Assembly: GCF_000766795.1 (NCBI RefSeq)
Contig: NZ_JPDS01000002.1
Span: forward strand, 129,001 to 193,000
DNA length: 64,000 bases
Origin: Polaribacter sp. Hel1_85
GTDB lineage: Bacteria; Bacteroidota; Bacteroidia; Flavobacteriales; Flavobacteriaceae
Reading direction: 5' to 3'
Both the position numbers and the translations under genes were made by a program. Below the pieces are notes generated by a model that made no database searches, was not told the origin of the DNA, and saw only the letters and a list, made by a program, of their open reading frames with translations. This document shows positions 18,295-25,651 of this stretch, piece after piece; position 1 is the stretch's first letter, and every line of letters starts with the position of its first letter.

Positions 18295-19218
18295 ATGAGA
18301 TATTTTAAAAATAACATAGGCATATTAAGTATATTTTTTCTGAGTTTGTTTTTAAGCTCGTGTGTTCAAGAAAATTTAGACCCAGATAATTATCCAGAAG
18401 TTGGACAGGTAGCAGATTTAACCCCACCAGAAGCAAATTTTTCATTTCAGCAAGACATTGTAGATTTTACTATTTTTCTTTTTATAAACGAATCTAAAAG
18501 TTCTACAGGTCAAATTTGGTCAATTCCAGATGACGCAGTTTTAGTTGATAATACAGCTAGCTTAACAGATGCAAATATAGAAGTAAAATTTTCTGGAGAA
18601 GGTGAGTTTTCTGTAGGTTTAATTGCTACAGATGACAGACCTACATCTTCAGAAGAACTAGTTCAAATTGTTAACGTTATTGAGCCTACAGAACCAATTA
18701 TTCCTGTGCCAGAAATATTGGGTGGAGGATTTGAAGATGGCGATAATGGTTTTGATGGAAGAAACTTCTGGGGAAGAAATAATTCTTCAAATACCATCAA
18801 GAGAATTTCTGGGTTAAACGTATTTGGAAGAAGTACAGGTAGTAGAGTAAGAACAGGTACATATTCTGCAAAATTTGAAGATGGTGGAAGTAACCGTCAG
18901 GCATATCAAGAAATAATAGTAACACCAAATGTAAATTATAGATTAACGGCATGGATCAAAGTAGGTAGCAATACCACAGGATCTGCCCCAGAAGCTGATG
19001 AATTTAGATTATCAATATTAAATCAAACTTTTGATAGTTATGATCTTGCAACATGGGAAGCAGCAATTTTAGAATCGACAACCAAGGCTCCTGGTGATGA
19101 TTTTGTAAAAATTTCTGTTATTTTTAATTCAGGAGACTTAGAAACTGTAGCTATATATATGGATTCTAAGGCCAGAGTTGAAGTACAAGTAGATGATATT
19201 TCAATAGAAGTATTATAA
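18295..19218 (+). CDS. Surface glycan-binding lipoprotein
   Basis: A 307-residue lipoprotein (FLSSC, Cys23); the ATG at 18295 is 10 bases after the susD stop and begins the signal peptide. Residues about 35-140 resemble a PKD/Ig-like spacer (PPEANFSFQQD, then VGLIATDDRPTSSEE). The C-terminal module (about 148-307) has FWGRN, YQEIIVTPNVNYRLTAW, VIFNSGD and VDDISIE, the pattern also seen in the secreted protein at 9.4 kb. The position after SusD and the modular build fit a surface glycan-binding protein that helps hold alginate chains for the transporter. Confidence 0.8.
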   Translation: MRYFKNNIGILSIFFLSLFLSSCVQENLDPDNYPEVGQVADLTPPEANFSFQQDIVDFTIFLFINESKSSTGQIWSIPDDAVLVDNTASLTDANIEVKFSGEGEFSVGLIATDDRPTSSEELVQIVNVIEPTEPIIPVPEILGGGFEDGDNGFDGRNFWGRNNSSNTIKRISGLNVFGRSTGSRVRTGTYSAKFEDGGSNRQAYQEIIVTPNVNYRLTAWIKVGSNTTGSAPEADEFRLSILNQTFDSYDLATWEAAILESTTKAPGDDFVKISVIFNSGDLETVAIYMDSKARVEVQVDDISIEVL

Positions 19219-19240
19219 ATATTAACATCAATAATTAATA

Positions 19241-20455
19241 ATGAAAAATATAAAATTTAAAAGTAAGTTTTTAATTGTTCTAACGATTGCTATTTTTAGC
19301 ATAATTACATCTTGTGAAGAAAGTAGGTTTGACCAATTTGATAAAGAATTTATAGAATCTATCGTAGTTCCTGTTGCTAGTTTTGAATTTACTATTCAAG
19401 ATAAATTAGTAACTTTTACTAATAATTCACAAAATGCAGACACTTATAGCTGGAATTTTGATGATGACAATGCATTTGAATCTTTTGCAAAAGATACCGT
19501 ATTTACCTTTTCAAATAGTGTAGAAACTGCAACTATAGTTTTAAATGCAAGAAATACAGCATCAAATGTTACTAATCAAACCAGTAAAGTATTAACATTT
19601 GTAAAAGCAGATTTTGAAGTTTCAGATTTAACGAATAAAACAGTTACTTTTCAAAATAATTCTATAGCTGCTGTAAGCTATTCTTGGGATTTTGGAGACG
19701 GTTTAGGTACATCAACAGAAGAAAACCCTACTTATATATATCCAAATTTTGGAACATATGCTGTTTCTTTAGTTGTAACAGATACTTTTGGAAATGAAGA
19801 TACTATTAACACCGAAGTAGTTGTTGCAGAACCTGGAGCAGGAACCTTCGAAGCAACAATAATTGCTGGAGATTTTAACAAGGATAATTGGGGAGGCAAT
19901 ATACAAAATCCTTGGGCTGTAAACCCAGATAATAGTAGTGATTATGATTTTTGGGATAATATAGCATTAGAAAGTGTGGTTCAGGCTTTAGAAGGTGGTT
20001 CAGATAAAGGATCTACATCTGGTACTTCAAATTTAACACCTGGTTCTTTAAAACTTGACAAGGCAAGTAAAAGAGCTTATCAGCCTATAAATATAGAAAA
20101 GGACGTTGATTATACAATTACAGCATACGTAAAGAACAAAAATGCAAATAATGGAGATTTAGTCGGTACTTTTTATGTACTTCCATACATCCCTGCAGAT
20201 GAAACTGTAATTTTAACTAATAACATAATAGCTAAAAAAGTATTTGCTTCTGAATCTGGAGCTTGGGATGAAGCTATTTTTGAGTTTAATCCTACTACTG
20301 TTTTTTCATTTGATCAGAGTGCTGTAGATAAGCAAGATGACGATATATTAACTAGTGTAAATCAACAATGGGTTATCTTATACTTTGTTCCTGATTTAAG
20401 TACAGCAGGCGAAATAAACTTAGATGATTTTAGTATTGCAACCAAAGGTTTTTAA
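19241..20455 (+). CDS. PKD-domain surface glycan-binding lipoprotein
   Basis: A 404-residue lipoprotein (IITSCEES, Cys25). Two PKD domains follow: one around 45-120 (YSWNFDDDN) and a canonical one around 125-200 (YSWDFGDG, then NPTYIYPNFGTYAVSLVVTD). The C-terminal about 200 residues form a presumed binding module (AYQPINIEKDVDYTITAYV, LDDFSIATKGF). PKD-containing lipoproteins in this position are typical of flavobacterial alginate loci. It is the last gene of the susC-susD unit. Binding to alginate is inferred from context. Confidence 0.8.
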   Translation: MKNIKFKSKFLIVLTIAIFSIITSCEESRFDQFDKEFIESIVVPVASFEFTIQDKLVTFTNNSQNADTYSWNFDDDNAFESFAKDTVFTFSNSVETATIVLNARNTASNVTNQTSKVLTFVKADFEVSDLTNKTVTFQNNSIAAVSYSWDFGDGLGTSTEENPTYIYPNFGTYAVSLVVTDTFGNEDTINTEVVVAEPGAGTFEATIIAGDFNKDNWGGNIQNPWAVNPDNSSDYDFWDNIALESVVQALEGGSDKGSTSGTSNLTPGSLKLDKASKRAYQPINIEKDVDYTITAYVKNKNANNGDLVGTFYVLPYIPADETVILTNNIIAKKVFASESGAWDEAIFEFNPTTVFSFDQSAVDKQDDDILTSVNQQWVILYFVPDLSTAGEINLDDFSIATKGF

Positions 20456-20469
20456 AAAAACATTAATAA

Positions 20470-20603
20470 ATTAAAAGGTTTTGTTTAAGCCTAATAATAT
20501 CAACATTTCTATTTGGTAACGCTATCTGTTATGCACAAGATAGCAGCAGCGTTACTAAATCTATTGTAAAAGTTGATTAAAAAAAAGAAGAAGAAACTTC
20601 TTC
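20470..20603 (+). pseudogene. Start-less exported-peptide remnant with two hairpins
   Basis: An open frame 20470-20580 reads like a broken signal peptide and first mature residues (LIISTFLFGNAICYAQDSS) and then stops; it has no start codon. The same bases can fold: GTAACGC (20516-20522) with GCGTTAC (20549-20555) and TATCT (20523-20527) with AGATA (20538-20542), with a GCAGCA bulge. A second hairpin, GAAGAAG-AAA-CTTCTTC (20587-20603), precedes a loosely T-rich stretch and may terminate the operon before it. Either a gene relic or a chance frame in a 3' UTR. Confidence 0.35.
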
Positions 20604-20743
20604 ATTTATCTTTTTGGTGTTTTGTAAATCAACAACTAAATCGAATACAAAAAATATAGAATGCACACATATTGTTAAAGCAATATAATTTTAATAAAGT
20701 GCATACATCTTATAACATTAATTATTAAATAAATAAGTTAAAT

Positions 20744-21625
20744 ATGAAAAAACCTACTATCGGATTTATCGGACTTGGCCTTATGGGTGGAAACATGGTT
20801 GAAAATCTACAAAAAAGAGGTTTTGAGCTAACAGTAATGGATCTTAATAAAGATGAAGTTGCAAAAGTGATGGCTCGTGGTAATGCTACAGAAGCTAGCT
20901 CTCCAAAAGAATTAGCTGCAAAAAGCGATATCATTATGTTCTGTCTTACAACTTCAGCTGTTGTTGAAAAGATTGTTTATGGTGAAGAAGGTATCCTTGC
21001 TGGTATTAAAGAAGGTGCTGTTTTGATTGATTTCGGAACTTCTATTCCTGCATCTACAATAAAAATAGGTAAAGCCCTTGCAGAAAAAGGTGCTGGTATG
21101 ATTGATGCGCCACTTGGACGTACACCAGCGCATGCAAAAGACGGACTGCTTAATATTATGGCAGCAGGTGATAAAGACACTTTCGAAAAAGTGAAACCAG
21201 TTCTTGATGAACAAGGTGAAAATGTATTTTATTTAGGAGCTCTTGGTGCGGGTCATACAACTAAGTTAATCAATAACTTTATGGGTATGACAACTGTTGT
21301 TGCTATGTCTCAAGCTTTCGCTGCAGCGAAATTAGCAGGTGTAGATACGCAACAATTATATGATATTATGTCTTCTGGACCTTCAAACTCCCCGTTTATG
21401 AAATTCTGTAAACATTATGCTGTAGACAATGTGAGTGATCTAGGTTTCTCTATCAATAATGCTAATAAAGATTTAGGATATTTTGTACAAATGATGAATG
21501 ACCTTGGTACAACTTCAAAAATAGCAGAAGCTACTTCGAGTAACCTTAAAGATGCAGTATCTGCTGACATGGGTAACGGAAATGTTCCAGAAATATTCGA
21601 TTATTTCATGAAGTTGAAAAAATAA
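20744..21625 (+). CDS. Beta-hydroxyacid dehydrogenase family reductase, DehR-like
   Basis: A 293-residue enzyme of the 3-hydroxyisobutyrate/6-phosphogluconate dehydrogenase family. It has the Rossmann motif GFIGLGLMGGNM (7-18), the substrate-binding segment DAPLGRTPAHAKDG (121-134) and catalytic Lys174 with Asn177 in GHTTKLINN. Asp33 after the second strand suggests NAD rather than NADP preference (inference). Vibrio splendidus DehR, which reduces DEH to KDG in alginate catabolism, is of this family; tartronate semialdehyde reductases are close relatives. Context makes DEH reduction the leading guess. No operator copy lies upstream; the 288-base gap before it holds the hairpin remnant at 20.5 kb. 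Confidence 0.82.
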   Translation: MKKPTIGFIGLGLMGGNMVENLQKRGFELTVMDLNKDEVAKVMARGNATEASSPKELAAKSDIIMFCLTTSAVVEKIVYGEEGILAGIKEGAVLIDFGTSIPASTIKIGKALAEKGAGMIDAPLGRTPAHAKDGLLNIMAAGDKDTFEKVKPVLDEQGENVFYLGALGAGHTTKLINNFMGMTTVVAMSQAFAAAKLAGVDTQQLYDIMSSGPSNSPFMKFCKHYAVDNVSDLGFSINNANKDLGYFVQMMNDLGTTSKIAEATSSNLKDAVSADMGNGNVPEIFDYFMKLKK

Positions 21626-21734
21626 ATAGTGAGCTATTTTAAAAATGAAATGTTAATGAGTTTAAAATTTAGTGAATTTAAACTTATATAAACCAATTTA
21701 TATATTGTACACAGATCAAATATTGAATAAAAAT

Positions 21735-21816
21735 AGATTATACACATTATTAATGTAAATAAATATAAAATGTGTGTAATCTATTAATTTAACTATTAAA
21801 TAAAGTTTTATATTTG
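21735..21816 (+). promoter_or_regulatory. gntR upstream region: long inverted repeat and -7 box
   Basis: A 14-bp inverted repeat with one mismatch (AGATTATACACATT at 21735-21748, AATGTGTGTAATCT at 21769-21782) is followed by a -7 box TATATTTG (21809-21816), 26 bases before the regulator start. The TTGGTNNACCAA element of the other promoters is absent. The repeat could be a distinct regulatory site or a hairpin ending the preceding gene; it has no clean T run. Confidence 0.5.
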
Positions 21817-21842
21817 CCATTGATTAAATAACACCATAAACC

Positions 21843-22547
21843 ATGAAATTAGAGATACTTACAAAATCTGACAATTCTAATATTCAAAAAGAGATTATAT
21901 CTAAAATTAGAGATTTAATAATTTTGAAAAACTTAGAACCAGGTGATAAACTACCATCAGAAAGAATGTTATCTGATAAGTTTGAAGTATCAAGAAGTAA
22001 TGTTAGAGAGGCAATTCAAAAACTAGAGTTTTATGGTTTATTAAAATCAATTCCGCAAAGTGGAACTTTCGTTGCAAACATTGGTGTTATTGCAATGAAT
22101 GGTATGATTGAAGATATTTTAAGACTAGATGAACCAGAATTTAAATCTTTAGTAGAAACAAGAATTTTATTAGAATTAAAAACAGCGAGATTAGCTGCTA
22201 TAAGAAGAACTGAAGACGATTTATTTAAAATGAATGAAGCGCTTCTTGCCTATAAAAAAAAGGTAGAAAATGGAGAAGATGCAGTACAAGAAGATTTATT
22301 ATTTCACTTAGCAATAGCAAAAGCTAGTGGAAATAGTACAATGAATACTTTTATGCTAATTATTACTCCAGAAATAATTACAAATTTCCAAAAACACCAT
22401 GTCTGTGATGCAGGTTTATCCAAAAGAGGAATAACTGATCACCAAGCTATTTTTGATGCAATAAAAGATAAAAATCCACAATTAGCAAAACAAAAGATGA
22501 AAGAGCATTTTAAAGAGCTTTACAATTATTGCTATAATTTAGAATAA
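21843..22547 (+). CDS. GntR-family (FadR subfamily) transcription regulator
   Basis: A 234-residue regulator. The N-terminal winged helix (about 12-80) shows LEPGDKLPSERMLSDKFEVS and RSNVREAIQKLEFYGLL; the C-terminal about 100-230 is an all-helical FCD ligand-binding domain. A GntR-family repressor, AusR, is known to control alginate catabolism in Zobellia galactanivorans; this is its likely counterpart. It sits between the catabolic operons and is the only regulator in the locus, so it is the best candidate for binding the seven TTGGTNNACCAA sites. The effector is probably an intermediate such as DEH or KDG (inferred). Confidence 0.9.
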   Translation: MKLEILTKSDNSNIQKEIISKIRDLIILKNLEPGDKLPSERMLSDKFEVSRSNVREAIQKLEFYGLLKSIPQSGTFVANIGVIAMNGMIEDILRLDEPEFKSLVETRILLELKTARLAAIRRTEDDLFKMNEALLAYKKKVENGEDAVQEDLLFHLAIAKASGNSTMNTFMLIITPEIITNFQKHHVCDAGLSKRGITDHQAIFDAIKDKNPQLAKQKMKEHFKELYNYCYNLE

Positions 22548-22868
22548 ATATAATACCAAAAAAATTATATCTAACTATAAAATAAGCTTAACAAAAAAAA
22601 GCTAGATAATTTAGGTTATACATCTACTTTTGACACTTCATTAAAATATTAATATCAGTTTAGTAACTCTTACTACAATTTCAAAATAATTATTATAAAA
22701 TCACTTCATTAATTTTATAATTAATTCTTTATATGTTAAAAACCAGGGATATTATTTCCTTTTTTTAGAATAGCAAGACATATAAATCGCTATTTAAAGA
22801 AATCAAATCACACATATTCAGTGATTTATAAATAATCAACAAACTACCTTTTTATTTTAATAAAAAAA
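22548..22868 (+). other. Non-coding stretch, nothing recognised
   Basis: This AT-rich part of the 521-base gap between the regulator and the transporter shows no open frame worth calling, no strong hairpin and no repeat. The operator-promoter of the transporter begins just after it, and a leader of about 165 bases (22901-23068) precedes the transporter start. Confidence 0.6.
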
Positions 22869-22870
22869 CA

Positions 22871-22900
22871 TATCTTTGGTAAACCAATTTGGTAAACCAA
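22871..22900 (+). promoter_or_regulatory. Two-unit operator fused to MFS-SDR promoter
   Basis: The -7 box TATCTTTG (22871-22878) overlaps TTGGTAAACCAA (22876-22887), followed by an identical unit at 22889-22900. It drives the transporter at 23069. Confidence 0.87.
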
Positions 22901-23068
22901 TTCTTTTTAAAAATTATATAAAACATTTATAACTTTAAGAATTAAGTATAATATTAATTTTGAAGTTGGTTTATTAGAAGCCTTTTAGATTAGATATTTA
23001 ATTTAAAACTTCTTATTGAGATAATAACAATTATATAATTAAAATTAAACACATAAAAACCAAATAAT

Positions 23069-24370
23069 ATGAAGATAAAAGGATTAAGATGGTGGGTAAT
23101 AGCTTTGATAGCTTTAGCTACTGTTATTAACTATATTGACAGACAAGCTTTACCTGTTCTTTGGCCAGATATTGCTCAGGACTTATATCCAGATAAAACA
23201 TCTGATCAAAGAAAAGAAATTTATGCATTTATCTCAACAATATTCATATTTTCTTATGCATTTGGACAAGCAATTTTTGGGAAAATTTTCGACAAACTTG
23301 GAACAAGAATAGGTTTTACATTATCAATAGGTTTTTGGTCTATAGCAACAGCTTTACATGCTTTTGCAAGAGGAATATTTACATTAAGTATTTTCCGTTC
23401 TTTATTAGGTATTTCTGAAGCTGGTAACTGGCCAGGAGCTGCTAAAGCTAATGCAGAATGGTTTCCAACTAAGGAGCGAGCATTTGCACAAGGTCTTTTC
23501 AATTCAGGTGCTGCTATTGGAGGTATTATAGCTTTCCCTGCAATTGGATTACTATCTGTTTATTTCGACTGGCAATCGATTTTTATATTGGTAGGTGTAA
23601 CAGGTCTAGTATGGCTTATTCCTTGGTGGATTTTAGTAAAATCACCACCAAAAAAACACCCTTGGATTACAGATGAAGAACGCACATACATATTAACTGG
23701 ACAAAAAAACCAGGATGAAGATGATGATGGTGAATTTGATGAAGGTTATAATCCAGAAACTGGAAAGATGTTAAAACATAAAGAAAGTTGGGGAGTTATT
23801 ATTGCATCTGCTGCTCTAGATCCTATTTGGTGGTTGTTTATTTTTTGGATTCCAATTTACTTAAACGAGGTTTATGGTATGGATGTTAAATCAATTGGAT
23901 TTTATGCTTGGGTACCTTATGTAGGAGCAATGTTAGGAGCATGGTTTGGAGGACTATTAGCACAAAATCGAATTAAAACAGGTTGGACAGTTAACAAAAC
24001 GCGTAAGATGGTGATTACTCTAGGGTGTTTAATTATGTTACCTGCTTTACTAGCAATGGCAGATCCTGGAGGGCCTGAAACAGCTGTGATATTAATGGCA
24101 GTTATTTTATTTGGCTTCCAAACAGCAATTGGAAATGTGCAAACCTTGCCAAGTGATTTATTTGGAGGAAAAACTGTAGGTACACTATCTGGATTTGCAG
24201 GTATGGCTGCAAAATTAGGAGCATTTGGATTAACTGCTTTGGTGCCTTGGTTAACTTCTGGTGGTAATTATACACCTGCATTTATTATTGGTGCTGCATT
24301 AGCTATAATTACTATGGCAAGTGTATGGATTTTGATTCCAAAAATTGAGGCTTTAAAATCAAAGAAATAA
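23069..24370 (+). CDS. MFS transporter, hexuronate/anion:cation symporter type
   Basis: A 433-residue major facilitator protein with about 12 membrane segments. The N-terminus WWVIALIALATVINYIDRQALPVLWPDI is typical of the ExuT/anion:cation symporter branch, and SEAGNWPGAAKANAEWFP is the conserved segment of TM4-5. The cytoplasmic loop after TM6 is unusually acidic (QDEDDDGEFDEG). It should carry unsaturated uronate, DEH or a related monouronate across the inner membrane. It shares its operator-promoter with the SDR 38 bases downstream, which would reduce the imported sugar. Confidence 0.9.
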   Translation: MKIKGLRWWVIALIALATVINYIDRQALPVLWPDIAQDLYPDKTSDQRKEIYAFISTIFIFSYAFGQAIFGKIFDKLGTRIGFTLSIGFWSIATALHAFARGIFTLSIFRSLLGISEAGNWPGAAKANAEWFPTKERAFAQGLFNSGAAIGGIIAFPAIGLLSVYFDWQSIFILVGVTGLVWLIPWWILVKSPPKKHPWITDEERTYILTGQKNQDEDDDGEFDEGYNPETGKMLKHKESWGVIIASAALDPIWWLFIFWIPIYLNEVYGMDVKSIGFYAWVPYVGAMLGAWFGGLLAQNRIKTGWTVNKTRKMVITLGCLIMLPALLAMADPGGPETAVILMAVILFGFQTAIGNVQTLPSDLFGGKTVGTLSGFAGMAAKLGAFGLTALVPWLTSGGNYTPAFIIGAALAIITMASVWILIPKIEALKSKK

Positions 24371-24408
24371 ATTAATTATTAACGAATTATATTAAAAATT
24401 ATATAAAG

Positions 24409-25164
24409 ATGAGTAAAAAAGTAGCTGTTATTACAGGTGCTACAGGAGGAATAGGATTCCAAGTAGCAAAAAGATTAGGACAAGATGGATATACTGTAGT
24501 ATTAAATGGTATTGAAGATGAAGCAGGAGCTCAAAGAGTAAAAGAACTTACTGAAGAAGGAATTACTGCAGAGTATTTTGGATTTGATGTTACTAGCGAT
24601 GACGCAGTAACTTCTAATATAAAAGCAATTGGTGAGAAATATGGTAAAATAGATGTGCTTGTAAATAATGCAGGTGGATTAGGTGGTAGATCTAGATTTG
24701 AAGAAATGACAACTGAATTTTATAGATTTGTTATGGCTTTAAACCTTGATTCTGTATTTTTTGCTTCAAGAGCTGCAATTCCTTTCTTAAAGAAAGGTGA
24801 AAACCCTACCATAATTAATTATACGTCTAATGCTGGATGGAATGCAGGTGGACCAGGTGCTGGTATTTATGGAACTTCGAAAGCAGGAGTACATGCAATT
24901 ACTAGAGCTTTAGCAAAAGATTTAGCTGAGTATGGAATTAGAGTAAATGCAGTATCTCCTGGTACAATTGATACCCCTTTCCACGCACAAATAAAAGCTA
25001 CTAAACCAGAAGTTTTTGCTTCTTGGGCTAACAACATCATGTTAGGTAGATTAGGTCAACCAGAAGAAGTTGCTTCTGTTGTTTCTTTCTTAGCTAGTAA
25101 AGATGCTGCTTTTATTACAGCAGAAACTATCCAAATTGGTGGTGGACAAGCTTTAGGTATCTAA
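24409..25164 (+). CDS. SDR-family reductase, probable DEH reductase
   Basis: A 251-residue classical short-chain dehydrogenase/reductase. TGATGGIG (9-16) binds the cofactor, NNAGG follows strand 4, and the active site is Ser in TSNAGW with Tyr and Lys of YGTSK. The C-terminus IQIGGGQALGI is typical of sugar SDRs. The SDR enzyme A1-R of Sphingomonas reduces DEH to KDG, and flavobacterial alginate loci carry SDR enzymes with this role. Co-transcription with the uronate transporter supports this. A second, unrelated candidate for the same step is at 20.7 kb. Confidence 0.87.
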   Translation: MSKKVAVITGATGGIGFQVAKRLGQDGYTVVLNGIEDEAGAQRVKELTEEGITAEYFGFDVTSDDAVTSNIKAIGEKYGKIDVLVNNAGGLGGRSRFEEMTTEFYRFVMALNLDSVFFASRAAIPFLKKGENPTIINYTSNAGWNAGGPGAGIYGTSKAGVHAITRALAKDLAEYGIRVNAVSPGTIDTPFHAQIKATKPEVFASWANNIMLGRLGQPEEVASVVSFLASKDAAFITAETIQIGGGQALGI

Positions 25165-25185
25165 ATTAAGACCCCAGCAAATTAT

Positions 25186-25222
25186 AAAAACCTCTTTGTA
25201 AGAAATTACAAAGAGGTTTTTT
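25186..25222 (+). terminator. Intrinsic terminator ending the alginate locus
   Basis: The stem AAAAACCTCTTTGTA / TACAAAGAGGTTTTT with loop AGAAAT and a T run lies 21 bases after the SDR stop. Confidence 0.93.
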
Positions 25223-25346
25223 TATGCTAATTATATAAATAATTAAAATACAACAATCCAATATAAAACTAAGTATTTAAAAAGAAGAAAAATCTATACT
25301 ATTCGAAATCAGATATGTTAACATTAAAAGTGAGTTTTTTGTAAAT

Positions 25347-25380
25347 AAAAAAGCCTTATCATAAATGATAAGGCTTTTTT
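25347..25380 (-). terminator. Intrinsic terminator of tRNA-Asn
   Basis: A perfect 16-bp stem (25347-25362 with 25365-25380) with a 2-base turn; on the minus strand the A-rich arm becomes the T run. It begins two bases beyond the tRNA 3' end. Confidence 0.88.
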
Positions 25381-25382
25381 TG

Positions 25383-25456
25383 CTCCCTCTCTAGGACTCG
25401 AACCTAGGACCCTCTGATTAACAGTCAGATGCTCTAACCAACTGAGCTAAGAAGGA
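25383..25456 (-). tRNA. tRNA-Asn (GTT)
   Basis: The minus strand reads as a complete cloverleaf: acceptor TCCTTCT/AGAGGGA, D-arm AGCTCAGTTGGTTAGAGC, anticodon arm TCTGA-CTGTTAA-TCAGA with anticodon GTT, T-arm CTAGG-TTCGAGT-CCTAG, and discriminator G. CCA is not encoded. The 74-base length is standard. It stands alone, with its terminator next to it. Confidence 0.96.
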
Positions 25457-25604
25457 GTTTGCTTCGCATAAATTGCGATTAGCGAGTGCAAATATATATC
25501 TTTTTATAACATAGACAAACACTTTTTTAAAAAAAATTAAAAAAAACAAAAAAAATTATTTGTATAAAACTTATGAAATAAATTACGCTTTATGACAAAT
25601 ATCG

Positions 25605-25612
25605 TATTTTTG
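25605..25612 (+). promoter_or_regulatory. -7 box upstream of sucA
   Basis: TATTTTTG matches the Bacteroidota TAnnTTTG consensus 39 bases before the sucA start. No convincing -33 element is seen. Confidence 0.5.
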
Positions 25613-25651
25613 TTCGTCTAGATAGCTTATTAAAAAAGCAACAATTATAAT

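Noticed and set aside
20587..20603. Regulon operator upstream of the DehR-like gene (half site TTTGGTAAC near 20512)
   Set aside because: Only a half match, no palindrome, no -7 box fusion and far from the start codon.
25383..25456. tRNA-Asn as attachment site of an integrated element
   Set aside because: No integrase, no duplicated tRNA 3' end and ordinary core genes on the right side; the left side is the alginate locus with its own terminator.
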